DNA of 64,000 nt from an uncultured Pseudomonadota bacterium (GCA_903868595.1 CAIPVV010000025.1:1-64000); one strand, 5' to 3'; numbered from the stretch's first letter, positions 34,455 through 44,269 are shown. A program made the numbers and translations. The notes: generated by a model from the sequence alone, not told the origin.

Positions 34455-34769
34455 ATGCGCCGAATTCGTAACCTGCTGCCGATCTTGCTTGCGGTGACCT
34501 TCTGGGTCGCGCAGTTGCAGGGCACGACGCATGGCATCGGGCATCTGAGCAAGGCGGCCTCCACCGCCGCCCACCACAGCCTCGGCCTCTCCCACTGCGA
34601 CGACTGCGCGTCCCTCGCGCAGGCGGGCGCGGTGCCGCTGCGCACCCTGGCGGCCTACGGCGTGGCCCATGGTGCTGTCGAGCAGGCCGTGCTGCGCTTC
34701 TCAACGCTTGCCGATTCCGCGACCGCTCCGTTCTACCGCTCTCGCGCCCCGCCTGTCGCTCCGGTCTGA
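34455..34769 (+). CDS. Small secreted or membrane-anchored His/Cys-rich protein
   Basis: The product is 104 residues. A hydrophobic N-terminus (NLLPILLAVTFWVAQLQG) could be a signal peptide or anchor. It is followed by a segment with five histidines and a CDDC pair within about 30 residues (TTHGIGHLSKAASTAAHHS and SHCDDCASLAQ). This resembles small metal-binding proteins often found beside metal-related TonB receptors, but I cannot name a family with certainty. It lies 67 bp before the TonB receptor gene on the same strand, which suggests a joint role. No clear ribosome binding site was seen. Confidence 0.65.
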   Translation: MRRIRNLLPILLAVTFWVAQLQGTTHGIGHLSKAASTAAHHSLGLSHCDDCASLAQAGAVPLRTLAAYGVAHGAVEQAVLRFSTLADSATAPFYRSRAPPVAPV

Positions 34770-34836
34770 TCGCCATGGAGTGATCCGCGAGCCCTCGCGG
34801 ACCACGGTCACTGCGCTTTTCCAGTCGGAGCCTTGC

Positions 34837-36993
34837 ATGTCCCGTTCTTGTTCCCGCGCGGCGCGCCTAGCCGCTGCCATCGCCTGCTGTATTCACTTCT
34901 CGACGGCCACGGCGCAGGCGCCTGCGGTCCCGCAGCCGGCGGCCGATGAGGAGTTGGTCAGCATCGTCATCACCGCGCGGCACCTGAACGAGGCACGCAG
35001 CAGCATCCAGACGCAGACCGGTGCGTCGGCGTACAGGATGGATGCGGAGGCCATCCAGGCGGTGCCCGGTGGCGACAACACGCTGCTGAACCAGGTGATC
35101 ATGCAGGCCCCGGAGGTCGCGCAGGACTCCTTCGGGCAGATACACATCCGGGGCGAGCACAACGGCCTGCAGTACCGCCTGAACGGCGTGATCCTGCCGG
35201 AAGGCATCAGTGCCTTCGGCCAGTCCCTGGACCCGCGGCTGATTGCATCGATGAACATCGTGACCGGCGCGCTGCCGGCCGAGTACGGGCTGCGGACCGC
35301 CGGGATCATCGACCTGAGCACCAAGAGCGGCACGCTGGACCCGGGCGGGTCGATCGCCCTCTACGGCGGCAGCCACGGCACCTTCGAGCCGAGCGTGAAC
35401 TACGGCGCGACGCGCGGCAACCTCACGTACTTCGTGTCGGCGTCGGCGCTGCGCAATGGGCTGGGCATCGAGTCGCCGGACGGCAGCGGCAATCCCCGCC
35501 ACGACCAGAGCACCCAGCAGCATGCGTTCGGCTACCTGGAGGACATCCTCAACGAGGAGAACCGGCTGACCGTGGCACTGGGTTCCTCGACGGGAAGTTT
35601 CCAGATCCCCGTCGTGACCGGCCAGCAGCCGCAGCTGGGCCTGGTGGTCAACGGAGAGTTGAGCTACCCCAGTGAAGCGCTCAACGAGAACCAGCGCGAG
35701 GTGACCCGCTTCGGGCTGCTGTCGCTGCAGCATTCGGTCGGCGCGCTGGACGTGCAAAGCTCGCTCACGGCGCGCTATTCCAGCCTGGCCTTCGTACCGG
35801 ATCCGCTGGGCGACCTGCTCTACACGGGCATTGCGCAGCAGGCGCTGAGGCGCAACGTCGCCTATGCGTGGCAGACCGATGGCGCCTACAAGCTGGACGA
35901 TGCGCACACGGTGCGCGCCGGGGTGTTCCTGCAGAGCGATCGCTCCACGAGCCTCACGAGCGCGCTGGTGCTGCCGCTGCTGCCTGGCACGCTGGCCCAT
36001 CCGGCGGGCCTGCCCTTCGTCATCGCCGACAACGGCGCCAAGTCCGAGTGGATCCAGAGCCTCTACGCCCAGGATGAGTGGCAGCTCTCCTCGCAGCTGA
36101 CCGTGAACTACGGGCTGCGCTTTGACCACTTCACGGCCTTCGTCAGCGACAGCCAGCTCAGCCCGCGCCTGAACGTGGTGTGGAAGCCGCTGGAGGACAC
36201 GACCGTGCATGCCGGCTACTCGCGCTACCTCTCGCCGCCGCCGTTCGAGCTCGTGGCCGGCCAGACGGTCTCCCGGTTCGCCAACACCACCGCGGCGGCG
36301 CCGAGCTCGGCCGGCGACCTGCCGCAGGCGGAGAAGGCCAACTACTTCGACCTGGGCGTGCACCAGCAGGTGAGTCGCGCCTTCACCACGGGCCTGGATG
36401 CCTATTACAAGGTCTCCCGCAACCTGATCGACGAGGGGCAGTTCGGCGCCCCGATCATCCTCACACCCTTCAACTACAGCCACGGGCGCCAGTACGGCGT
36501 GGAGTGGACGACCAACTTCACGACGCGATCGCTCTCGCTCTACAGCAATCTTGCCTGGCAATCGGCCCGGGGCCAGGGCATCGATTCCTCGCAGTTCAAC
36601 TTCGCTCCGGCGGAGCTTGCGTACATCGCCAGCCACTACATCGACCTGGACCACGAGCAGCAGGTCACCGCCTCCGGCGGCATCTCCTACCTGCTGCAGG
36701 GGACCCGGCTCAGCGCGGACTTCCTGTTGGGCTCGGGCCTGCGGGCGAGCCGGCTGCTGCCGGATGGGTCCTCGATCCCCAACGGCGCGCACCTGCCGTA
36801 CTACACACAGCTGAACCTGGGCTCCAGCCGCGTCTTCAGCGGCCTGGGCTTCGGCACGCTGACCGCGCGCCTCGACGTTATCAATGCGCTGGACCGGGTC
36901 TACCAGATCCGCGACGGCACGGGCGTTGGCGTCGGCGCGCCGCAGTTCGGTCCGCGCCGCGGGATCTTCGCCGGCCTGTCCCTGGCCCTGTAG
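34837..36993 (+). CDS. TonB-dependent outer-membrane receptor
   Basis: The product is 718 residues from the ATG at 34837, with GGAG upstream. A signal peptide ends near ATAQA. A TonB box-like ELVSIVITARHLNEARSSI follows, then a plug domain with IHIRGEHNGLQYRLNGVILP and ASMNIVTGALPAEYGLRTAG, and a 22-strand-type barrel with NYGLRFDHFTAF and the terminal FAGLSLAL. The substrate is unknown. The upstream His/Cys-rich peptide points weakly to a metal or metal chelate. The frame continues open upstream, but the signal peptide fixes the start. Confidence 0.92.
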   Translation: MSRSCSRAARLAAAIACCIHFSTATAQAPAVPQPAADEELVSIVITARHLNEARSSIQTQTGASAYRMDAEAIQAVPGGDNTLLNQVIMQAPEVAQDSFGQIHIRGEHNGLQYRLNGVILPEGISAFGQSLDPRLIASMNIVTGALPAEYGLRTAGIIDLSTKSGTLDPGGSIALYGGSHGTFEPSVNYGATRGNLTYFVSASALRNGLGIESPDGSGNPRHDQSTQQHAFGYLEDILNEENRLTVALGSSTGSFQIPVVTGQQPQLGLVVNGELSYPSEALNENQREVTRFGLLSLQHSVGALDVQSSLTARYSSLAFVPDPLGDLLYTGIAQQALRRNVAYAWQTDGAYKLDDAHTVRAGVFLQSDRSTSLTSALVLPLLPGTLAHPAGLPFVIADNGAKSEWIQSLYAQDEWQLSSQLTVNYGLRFDHFTAFVSDSQLSPRLNVVWKPLEDTTVHAGYSRYLSPPPFELVAGQTVSRFANTTAAAPSSAGDLPQAEKANYFDLGVHQQVSRAFTTGLDAYYKVSRNLIDEGQFGAPIILTPFNYSHGRQYGVEWTTNFTTRSLSLYSNLAWQSARGQGIDSSQFNFAPAELAYIASHYIDLDHEQQVTASGGISYLLQGTRLSADFLLGSGLRASRLLPDGSSIPNGAHLPYYTQLNLGSSRVFSGLGFGTLTARLDVINALDRVYQIRDGTGVGVGAPQFGPRRGIFAGLSLAL

Positions 36994-37148
36994 GGCGGAC
37001 CGGGCGGGCGCCCGGGAGCGGCCGGGTAGGTGGGGGCGCGGCGGGCCGCGGGGCCTGGGGGCTAAACCGCTGGCCCGCCGGGCGCCAACTCAGGCGATAA
37101 TCCGCACGCGGCGCCACGTCCGCCCGTGTAGCGCTCCAGAGCACCCCC

Positions 37149-38165
37149 GTGAAAATAAGTTCGCCGCCGCAACTGGACCGCGCGCTGGGCTCAGGCCCGC
37201 TGCTGCCGGTCTACCTGCTCTCCGGCGACGAGCCCCTGACCAGCGGCGAGGCGGCGGACGCGCTGCGGGCGGCGGCCCGCAAGCAGGGCTACGCGGACCG
37301 CGAGGTGTATTTCGTCGAGCGTACGGCGCCGTGGGCCGAGATCCTGGGCTCCGCCCAGGCGATGAGCCTGTTCTCCTCGCGCAAGATCGTGGAGATCCGC
37401 ATGCCGGGGGGCAAGCCCGGCCACGGGGCCAAGACGCTGCTGGAGGTGATCCGCGCCGCCGGGCAGGACATCCTGCTGCTGATCATCACCGAGAAGCTGG
37501 ACTTCCAGACGCAGAAGGCCGAGTGGGTGGCGGCCGCCGAGAAGGCCGGTTGCTGGATCGACCTGCCGACGGTGGAGACCGCGCAGTTCCCGGACTGGAT
37601 CCGCGGGCGCGCCAAGAAGGCGGGCCTGCAGCTAACCGAGGAGGCCGTTGCGGTCCTGGCGGCGCGCACCGAAGGGAACCTGCTGGCCGCGTACCAGGAG
37701 ATCCAGAAGCTGGGCCTGGCGGGTCTCACCCAGGCCGGTGCCGAGCAGGTGCTGGAGAGCGTGAGCGCGAGCAGCCGCTTCGATGTGTTCCAGCTCGGCG
37801 AGGCGCTGCTGTCGGGCGACAGCGTGCGGGCGCTGCGCATCCTGGCCAGCCTGCGCGGCGAGGGCACCGAGCCGACGCTCGTCCTATGGGCTATCCTGCA
37901 AGAAATGCGCAATCTCTGGCTGAAGATGGTGCCCGGTGCACCGATCCCCGGCGTCTGGTCGAGCAACGTGGCCCAGGTGCCGCGCGCGATCAACCGCCTG
38001 CGGGGCACTAGCAGCCCGCGCACCGTCTTCCTGCGGCTCGCCGAGCGGGCCGCACGCACGGACCGGATGATCAAGGGTCGCCTGCAGGGCAACCCCTGGG
38101 ATGAGCTCACGCAGCTGGCGCTGGAGTTCACCGGTCTGCGGGTCTTGCCGCTGACACGCAGCTGA
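37149..38165 (+). CDS. holA: DNA polymerase III delta subunit (GTG start)
   Basis: The product is 338 residues. The AAA+-like delta fold shows LPVYLLSGDEPLTSGEAAD, QAMSLFSSRKIVEIRM and TEGNLLAAYQEIQKL. The C-terminal collar helices include RASSRF-type ASSRFDVFQLGEALLSGD. It opens the beta clamp during loading. A GATAAT -10 at 37096-37101 suggests its own promoter, in line with the separation from lptE. The rest of the 155-bp gap is GC-rich with no other visible feature. Confidence 0.95.
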   Translation: MKISSPPQLDRALGSGPLLPVYLLSGDEPLTSGEAADALRAAARKQGYADREVYFVERTAPWAEILGSAQAMSLFSSRKIVEIRMPGGKPGHGAKTLLEVIRAAGQDILLLIITEKLDFQTQKAEWVAAAEKAGCWIDLPTVETAQFPDWIRGRAKKAGLQLTEEAVAVLAARTEGNLLAAYQEIQKLGLAGLTQAGAEQVLESVSASSRFDVFQLGEALLSGDSVRALRILASLRGEGTEPTLVLWAILQEMRNLWLKMVPGAPIPGVWSSNVAQVPRAINRLRGTSSPRTVFLRLAERAARTDRMIKGRLQGNPWDELTQLALEFTGLRVLPLTRS

Positions 38166-38175
38166 TAAGTGAGCC

Positions 38176-38841
38176 ATGAGCCCTGAATCCTCCACGCCCC
38201 CGGGGCCGCTCGGCCTGTTCGGCGGCACCTTCGACCCGATCCACAACGGCCACCTGCGCACCGCCTTCGAGCTGCTGCGCGCGCTGAAGCTCGCCGAGGT
38301 GCGCTTCCTGCCCACCGGCAACCCGCCGCACCGCGAGAGCACCCAGGCCGACGCCGCGCAGCGCCTGGCGATGGTGCGCGCCGCCGTGGCCGACCAGCCC
38401 GGCTTCACGGTGGATGACCGGGAGGTGCGGCGCACGGGGCTCTCCTACTCGGTGGATACCCTCACGGAGCTGCGCGCGGAGTTCCCGCACCGCTCGCTGT
38501 GCCTGCTGCTGGGCATGGACGCCTTCCTGGGACTGCCCAACTGGCACCGCTGGCAGGAGATCCTGGAGCTGGCGCACGTGGTCGTGGCCCACCGGCCGGG
38601 CTGGAAGGCCCCGACGCAGGGCCCCCTTGGGGAGGTCATGGTGGACCGCGGGACCGGCGCCATCCGCGACCTGCACGGCTCCCAGGCCGGCAAGATCTAC
38701 GTCCACGCCGTCACGCAGCTGGAAATCTCCTCCACGGAGCTGCGCCAGATGCTGGTGGCCGGCGGGGACCCCCGCTACCTGGTCCCGGACAGCGTGCGCG
38801 AGGTCGTGCGCCAGCTGGGATGCTATGCTCGCCGCCAATGA
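38176..38841 (+). CDS. nadD: Nicotinate-nucleotide adenylyltransferase
   Basis: The product is 221 residues. The nucleotidyltransferase motif GLFGGTFDPIHNGHLRTAFE lies near the N-terminus. LPTGNPPHRE and the late ISSTELRQMLVAG (ISST-x-R type) complete the active site. It makes deamido-NAD from NaMN and ATP. It overlaps rsfS by 4 bp. Confidence 0.96.
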   Translation: MSPESSTPPGPLGLFGGTFDPIHNGHLRTAFELLRALKLAEVRFLPTGNPPHRESTQADAAQRLAMVRAAVADQPGFTVDDREVRRTGLSYSVDTLTELRAEFPHRSLCLLLGMDAFLGLPNWHRWQEILELAHVVVAHRPGWKAPTQGPLGEVMVDRGTGAIRDLHGSQAGKIYVHAVTQLEISSTELRQMLVAGGDPRYLVPDSVREVVRQLGCYARRQ

Positions 38842-39383
38842 GTGCCCGTAAAGATACCCGGCCGCCCGCACGGGCCGCCCTGGTCAAGAACATCAAAGCC
38901 GCCCTGGACGAAATGAAGGCGGTCAACGTCAAGGTGATGGACGTGCGCGACGTCACCGACGTAGCCGACTGCATGATCATCGCCTCCGGCACCTCCGACC
39001 GCCATGTCCGCTCGGTTGCCGACAACGTCGTGCGCCGCGCCAAGGGCGCGGGGTTCCGGCCCTTCGGCCTGGAAGGCGAGCGCGATGGCGAGTGGGTGCT
39101 GGTGGACCTGAACGACGTCATCGTGCACGTCATGCTGCCGCGGGTGCGCGAGTTCTACGGGCTGGAAGGCCTGTGGGAGGTCGTGCCGAAGTCCGCCGCC
39201 CGCAAGGCGGCCACCCAGCCCAAGGCGAAGGCCAAGTCCAAGGCCGCCAAGGGCAAGGGCGCGCCGCGCGCCAAGCGCGCCAAGGGCAAGTCCGCCCCGG
39301 ACCGCCGCAAGTCCGCCGCGCGCAAGCCGGCCTCCCGCCAGAGCGCGCCGCGCGCCAAGCGCAGCCGCAGCGCCGGCAGCTGA
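38838..39383 (+). CDS. rsfS: Ribosomal silencing factor RsfS with a long basic tail
   Basis: The product is 181 residues, against about 105 in E. coli. The domain is intact: VKVMDVRDVTDVADCMIIAS, GTSDRHVRSVADNVV, GEWVLVDLNDVIVHVMLP and REFYGLEGLWEVVP. From about residue 117 the rest is a Lys/Ala/Arg tail (units like AKAKSKAAKGKGAPRAKRAK). RsfS binds L14 (encoded at 5.5 kb) and blocks subunit joining in starvation. It starts within the nadD stop, and a TATGCT -10-like element lies 8 nt before the ATG. Confidence 0.95.
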   Translation: MSARKDTRPPARAALVKNIKAALDEMKAVNVKVMDVRDVTDVADCMIIASGTSDRHVRSVADNVVRRAKGAGFRPFGLEGERDGEWVLVDLNDVIVHVMLPRVREFYGLEGLWEVVPKSAARKAATQPKAKAKSKAAKGKGAPRAKRAKGKSAPDRRKSAARKPASRQSAPRAKRSRSAGS

Positions 39384-39414
39384 GCCGGCGTCGGCACGCG
39401 CGAGTGGAGCGCGT

Positions 39415-39885
39415 ATGCGGGTAGCACTGCTGAGCGTAGGCACGCGCATGCCGGGCTGGGTGCGCGAGGGCTACGAGGAGTATTCCCGTCGACTGCAGGC
39501 ACGCCTGCCGGTGGCGCTGGTGGAGCTGGCCCCCGGCAAGCGCACCGCCGGCGGCGACGAGGCGCGCGCGATCGCCGACGAGGGCAAGCGCCTGCTGGCC
39601 GGCATCAAGGCCGACGACTACGTGGTGGCCCTGGATGAGCGCGGCAAGCAACGCTCGACGCTGGAGCTCTCCGCCTGGCTCCAGGAGCGGCAGCGCGACG
39701 GGCGCTCGCTCACCTTCCTGATCGGCGGTCCCGACGGCTACGCCCCGGAAGTGCGGGGCCGCGCGCAGGAGACCTGGTCGCTCTCGCGCCTGACGTTGCC
39801 CCACGCGCTCGTGCGCGTGCTATTCATCGAGCAGCTCTATCGCGCCGTGACCATACTGGACGGCCATCCTTACCACCGGGAGTGA
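39415..39885 (+). CDS. rlmH: 23S rRNA pseudouridine-1915 N3-methyltransferase RlmH
   Basis: The product is 156 residues. The SPOUT fold has the SAM-binding knot LTFLIGGPDGYAPEVRGRA and the end SLSRLTLPHALVRVLFIEQL followed by YRAVTILDGHPYHRE. It methylates pseudouridine 1915 in helix 69 on 70S ribosomes. It follows rsfS by 31 bp, the conserved order. Confidence 0.96.
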   Translation: MRVALLSVGTRMPGWVREGYEEYSRRLQARLPVALVELAPGKRTAGGDEARAIADEGKRLLAGIKADDYVVALDERGKQRSTLELSAWLQERQRDGRSLTFLIGGPDGYAPEVRGRAQETWSLSRLTLPHALVRVLFIEQLYRAVTILDGHPYHRE

Positions 39886-39887
39886 GC

Positions 39888-40487
39888 ATGACTGGCGAGC
39901 CGCCCCAACTCCTGCTGGCCTCCGCCTCGCCGCGGCGCAGTGCGCTGCTGCGCCAGATCGGTATCGCACACCGCGTGCATGCCACCCACATCGACGAGAG
40001 CGCCCTGCTGGGGGAGGCGCCGGCGCAGCTGGCCCGCCGCCTCGCCGAGGGCAAGGCGCGCGCGGCGCTGGGCGTGGCGCCCGGCCTTGCGGTGCTGGGC
40101 GCCGACACCATCGTCGTGCTGGGGGAGCAGGTGCTGGGCAAGCCCCGCGACGCCCAGGACGCGCAGGCGATGCTGTTGGCGCTGGCCGGGCGCGAGCACC
40201 GGGTCTTAAGCGCCGTGGCACTGGTGCGCGCCGATGGCCGCGTGCACGGCGCCCTGAGCGAGAGCCGCGTGGCCTTTCGCAGCATCACGCCGGCGGAGGC
40301 GCGCTGGTACTGGGAGAGCGGCGAGCCGCAGGACAAGGCCGGCGGCTACGCCATCCAGGGCCTGGCGGCGATCTTCGTCGAGGCGCTGGCGGGCAGTTTC
40401 TCCGGCGTCATGGGCCTGCCGCTCTTCGAGACGGCGCAGCTGTTGGCCGAGGCGGGCATCGCGCCGGCCACCGGGGGCGCGGCATGA
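39888..40487 (+). CDS. maf: Maf-family nucleotide pyrophosphatase (YhdE type)
   Basis: The product is 199 residues from the ATG at 39888 (a GTG two codons earlier is less likely). The signature LLASASPRRSALLRQIG is followed by VLGADTIVVLGEQVLGKPRD and GGYAIQGLAAIFVEALAGS. YhdE-type Maf proteins hydrolyse dTTP, UTP and modified pyrimidine nucleotides. It sits 2 bp after rlmH and overlaps rng by 4 bp. Confidence 0.93.
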   Translation: MTGEPPQLLLASASPRRSALLRQIGIAHRVHATHIDESALLGEAPAQLARRLAEGKARAALGVAPGLAVLGADTIVVLGEQVLGKPRDAQDAQAMLLALAGREHRVLSAVALVRADGRVHGALSESRVAFRSITPAEARWYWESGEPQDKAGGYAIQGLAAIFVEALAGSFSGVMGLPLFETAQLLAEAGIAPATGGAA

Positions 40488-41968
40488 CGGTGGAGATCCT
40501 GGTCAACGCCGCGCCGCGCGAGATCCGGGCCGCCGTCGTGGAGAACGGCGTGCTGCAGGAAGTGTTCATCGAGCGTGTCAACCGCAAGGGCCTGGTCAGC
40601 AACCTCTACAAGGGCCGTGTGTCGCGCGTGCTGCCGGGCATGCAGGCCGCGTTCCTGGATATAGGCCTTGCGCGTACGGGCTTCCTGCACGTGGCCGACA
40701 TCCTCGCCCCCAAGCTTGCGCCCGGCGATGAGCACCTCGCGCCCGCGCCGGAGACCGAACCCGACATCCGTGCGCTGGTACGCGAGGGCGACGACCTGCT
40801 GGTGCAGGTGGTCAAGGATCCGCTGGGCACCAAGGGCGCACGGCTCTCCACGCACATCGCGCTGCCGTCGCGCTTCCTCGTGTACATGCCGCGCGGCGCG
40901 AAGGTCGGCGTCTCGGCGCGCATCGAGGAGGAGGCCGAGCGCAGCCGCCTGCGCGAGCTGATCGCGGGGCTGGCGCGGGAAGGCGGCGGCAAGGGTGGCT
41001 ACATCGTGCGCACGGCGGCGATGGGCGCGCCGCTGGAGGCGCTGCACGCCGACATGGTTTACCTGGAGCGCCTGTGGGCCCACGTGCGCGAACAGTCGCT
41101 GGCCACGCCCGCCGGCAACCTCGTGCACGAGGACCTGCCGCTCTCCACGCGCGTGCTGCGCGATGAGCTCGGGCCGCAGGTGCGGCGGGTGCTGGTGGAC
41201 TCCACCGTGGAGCTGGCGCGCATGCAGGCCTTCACGCGCGCCTTCATGCCGGAGTTCGCCGACAGCATCGAGCTGCACACCGGGCCGCGCCCGATCTTCG
41301 ACCTGCACGGCGTGGAGGAGGAGATCGCGCGGGCGCTGGAGCAGAAGGTGCAGCTGAAGTCCGGCGGCTACCTGGTGATCCAGCAGACCGAGGCCATGAC
41401 CACGGTGGATGTGAACACCGGCGGCTACGTCGGCTACCGCAACCTGGAGGAGACGATCTTCCGCACCAATCTTGAGGCCGCGGTCGCGGTCGCGCGGCAG
41501 CTGCGGGTACGCAACCTGGGCGGCATCATCATCATCGACTTCATCGACATGCAGGACGATGAGCACCGCCGCGCGCTGATCGCCGCGCTGGAGGAGGCGC
41601 TGGCCAGCGACCGCAGCCAGACGCACATCGCCAACATCTCCCCGCTGGGGCTGGTGGAGATGACGCGCAAGCGCACCCGCGAGAGCCTGGAGCACCTGCT
41701 GTGCAGCCCGTGCCCGCAGTGCGCCGGGCGCGGCTTCGTGCGCACCGCCGAGACGGTCTGCCACGAGGTGTTTCGCGAGCTGGTGCGACAGAGCCGCCAG
41801 TTCCAGAGCCAGGAGCTGCTGGTGCTGGCCCACCAGGACGTGGTGGACCGGCTGCTGGAGGAGGAGGCGCCGGTGCTGGCGGAGCTGGAGACCCAGCTCG
41901 GGCGCCCGATCCGCCTGCAGGCCGAGCCGCTCTACGGCATCGACCAGTACGACGTGGTGCTGGCGTGA
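40484..41968 (+). CDS. rng: Ribonuclease G
   Basis: The product is 494 residues. An S1 domain begins VENGVLQEVFIERVNRKGLV and continues NLYKGRVSRVLPGMQAAFLD. The catalytic DNase I-like region has TTVDVNTGGYVGYRNLEE and IIIIDFIDMQDDEHRR. The zinc-link motif is CSPCPQCAGRG. The long C-terminal scaffold of RNase E is absent, so this is RNase G, which matures the 16S rRNA 5' end. It overlaps both neighbours by 4 bp. Confidence 0.96.
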   Translation: MTVEILVNAAPREIRAAVVENGVLQEVFIERVNRKGLVSNLYKGRVSRVLPGMQAAFLDIGLARTGFLHVADILAPKLAPGDEHLAPAPETEPDIRALVREGDDLLVQVVKDPLGTKGARLSTHIALPSRFLVYMPRGAKVGVSARIEEEAERSRLRELIAGLAREGGGKGGYIVRTAAMGAPLEALHADMVYLERLWAHVREQSLATPAGNLVHEDLPLSTRVLRDELGPQVRRVLVDSTVELARMQAFTRAFMPEFADSIELHTGPRPIFDLHGVEEEIARALEQKVQLKSGGYLVIQQTEAMTTVDVNTGGYVGYRNLEETIFRTNLEAAVAVARQLRVRNLGGIIIIDFIDMQDDEHRRALIAALEEALASDRSQTHIANISPLGLVEMTRKRTRESLEHLLCSPCPQCAGRGFVRTAETVCHEVFRELVRQSRQFQSQELLVLAHQDVVDRLLEEEAPVLAELETQLGRPIRLQAEPLYGIDQYDVVLA

Positions 41969-42777
41969 GAGTGGCGGCCCTGCAGATGACCTCCGGCACT
42001 GCGGTGGCGCAGAACCTGGCCACCGCGCAGCGGCTGCTGGAGCGCGCTGCCCGCGGCGGGGCGCAGCTGGCGCTGCTGCCGGAGAACTTCGCCTTCATGG
42101 GCCGCAGCGAGGCCGACAAGCGCGCGATCGCCGAGGTGGCCGGGGCGGGCCCGATCCAGGCCTTCCTCGCCGAGCAGGCGCGGCAGCTGCACCTCACGGT
42201 CGTCGGCGGAACGCTGCCGCTGCGGGTGGACGGGGAGGCGCGCTGTGCGGCGGCCAGCCTGGTGTTCGACCCGGACGGCCGCTGCAGTGCACGCTACGAC
42301 AAGATCCACCTCTTCGACGTGGACCTGCCGGGGCGCGAGGAGGGCTACCGCGAGTCCGCCGGCACCGTGGCCGGCCACACGGTGGTGGTGGCCGAGACGC
42401 CGCTGGCGCGGGTCGGGCTGTCGGTGTGCTACGACCTGCGTTTCCCCGAGCTCTACCGTAGGATGACGGCAGCCGGCGCGACCGTGCTGCTGGTGCCCTC
42501 GGCGTTCACGGTACCGACGGGCGAGGCGCACTGGGAGGTGCTGCTGCGTGCCCGGGCGATCGAGAACCTCTGCTTCGTGGTGGCAGCGGCCCAGTGGGGC
42601 AGCCACGAGAACGGCCGCGCCACCTACGGGCACAGCCTGGTCATCGATCATTGGGGCCAGGTGCTGGAGCGCCTGCCCGCCGGCGAGGGCGTGGTCCTCG
42701 CCGACCTGGATTTTGAGCGCCAGGCCGCAGTGCGCGCGGGTTTCCCCGCGCTGAATCACCGCGTACTGGGCCATTAA
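41965..42777 (+). CDS. Carbon-nitrogen hydrolase, Nit/omega-amidase-like
   Basis: The product is 270 residues from the GTG at 41965, in a GTGA overlap with the rng stop. The nitrilase triad is visible: Glu in [12 protein letters not shown], Lys in [15 protein letters not shown] and Cys in [15 protein letters not shown]. The [16 protein letters not shown] segment is close to bacterial YbeM/Nit proteins, which clear deaminated glutathione. The frame is open upstream inside rng but lacks homology there. Confidence 0.9.
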   Translation: MRVAALQMTSGTAVAQNLATAQRLLERAARGGAQLALLPENFAFMGRSEADKRAIAEVAGAGPIQAFLAEQARQLHLTVVGGTLPLRVDGEARCAAASLVFDPDGRCSARYDKIHLFDVDLPGREEGYRESAGTVAGHTVVVAETPLARVGLSVCYDLRFPELYRRMTAAGATVLLVPSAFTVPTGEAHWEVLLRARAIENLCFVVAAAQWGSHENGRATYGHSLVIDHWGQVLERLPAGEGVVLADLDFERQAAVRAGFPALNHRVLGH

Positions 42778-42799
42778 CGTTTCTCAAGAGGTTACCCGC

Positions 42800-44269
42800 A
42801 TGTCATCGACTCCCGAAGCCGCCGTCCCGGTCGTGGACGCCCTGGCGATCGCCAAGTCCGCGATCCTGGTCCCCAGTGGCCTGGATGAGCGCGGCATCGA
42901 GCGCGTGCTGGACCTGGTGATGGGCCATGCCGTGGATTCGGCGGACCTGTACTTCCAGCTCTCGCGTGAGGAGTCCTGGGCGTTGGAGGACGGCATCGTC
43001 AAGGAAGGCAGCGCGAGCATCGAGGAGGGCGTGGGCGTGCGCGCCATCTCCGGCGAGAAGACGGGCTTTGCCTACAGCGACGAGATCATGCTGCCGGCGC
43101 TGGAGGAAGCCTCCCGTGCCGCGCGCGCGATCGCCAAGCAGGCCCCGGGCAAGCGCCTGCAGGCCTGGAGCAACACCTCCAACCAGCGCCTCTACCTGCC
43201 GATCGATCCGCTGGCGACGCTCAGCGATGATGCGAAGGTCGCATGGCTGGAGCGCGTGGACCGGGAGACGCGCGCGATGGATCCGCGCGTCAAGCAGGTA
43301 ATGGCCAGCGTCAACGCCGTGCACGAGATCATGCTGGTGGCCAACACCGACGGCGTGCTGGCCGCCGACGTGCGCCCGCTGGTGCGCTTCAACGTCTCGG
43401 TCATCGTCGAGCAGGACGGCCGGCGCGAGCAGGGCTACGCCGGCGCCGGCGGGCGCTACTCGCTGGTGGAGCTGGTGTCCAACGAGCGCCCGCTGCAGCT
43501 GGCGCGCGAGGCCGTGCGCCAGGCGCTGGTGAACCTGGAGGCCGTGCCCGCGCCGGCCGGCACGATGCCGGTCGTGCTGGGCCCGGGCTGGCCGGGCATC
43601 CTGCTGCACGAGGCGATCGGCCATGGCCTGGAGGGCGACTTCAACCGCAAGGGCACCTCCGCGTTCAGCAACCGCGTGGGCGAGAAGGTGGCGAGCGAGT
43701 TCTGCACCGTGGTGGATGACGGCACACTCAGCAATCGCCGCGGCTCGCTGAACATCGACGACGAGGGCACGCCCAGCCAGTGCACCACGCTCATCGAGAA
43801 CGGCGTGCTCAAGGGCTACCTGCAGGACAGCCAGAACGCGCGCCTGACCGGCACGCGCTCCACCGGCAACGGCCGGCGCGAGTCCTTCGCACACATGACG
43901 CTGCCGCGCATGACCAACACCTACATGCGCCCCGGCCCGCACGACCCGCAGGAGATCATCGCCTCCGTGCAGCGTGGCATCTATGCGGTGAACTTCGGCG
44001 GCGGGCAGGTGGACATCACCTCCGGCAAGTTCGTCTTCTCCGCCAGCGAGGCCTACCTCATCGAGAACGGCAAGCTGGGCGCGCCGATCCGGGGCGCGAC
44101 GCTGATCGGCAACGGCCCGGACGTGCTCACGCACGTCTCGATGGTCGGCAACGACCTGAAGCTCGACGAGGGCGTGGGCACCTGCGGCAAGGAAGGCCAG
44201 AGCGTGCCGGTGGGCGTGGGGCAGCCGACGCTGCGCATCGATGCGATGACCGTGGGCGGCACGGGCTAG
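42800..44269 (+). CDS. tldD: Metalloprotease TldD
   Basis: The product is 489 residues. The motif [16 protein letters not shown] (HExxxH near residue 270) is the TldD metal site. N-terminal features include [20 protein letters not shown] and [19 protein letters not shown]. It forms a heterodimer with PmbA/TldE, encoded at 47.5 kb here. It processes peptides such as microcin B17 and unfolded substrates. AAGAGG precedes the ATG. It follows the nit gene by 22 bp. Confidence 0.96.
   Translation: MSSTPEAAVPVVDALAIAKSAILVPSGLDERGIERVLDLVMGHAVDSADLYFQLSREESWALEDGIVKEGSASIEEGVGVRAISGEKTGFAYSDEIMLPALEEASRAARAIAKQAPGKRLQAWSNTSNQRLYLPIDPLATLSDDAKVAWLERVDRETRAMDPRVKQVMASVNAVHEIMLVANTDGVLAADVRPLVRFNVSVIVEQDGRREQGYAGAGGRYSLVELVSNERPLQLAREAVRQALVNLEAVPAPAGTMPVVLGPGWPGILLHEAIGHGLEGDFNRKGTSAFSNRVGEKVASEFCTVVDDGTLSNRRGSLNIDDEGTPSQCTTLIENGVLKGYLQDSQNARLTGTRSTGNGRRESFAHMTLPRMTNTYMRPGPHDPQEIIASVQRGIYAVNFGGGQVDITSGKFVFSASEAYLIENGKLGAPIRGATLIGNGPDVLTHVSMVGNDLKLDEGVGTCGKEGQSVPVGVGQPTLRIDAMTVGGTG

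Noticed and set aside
34770-34836. Cobalamin or other riboswitch before the TonB receptor
   Set aside because: The gap is only 67 bp and shows no B12-box motif, too short for such an aptamer.
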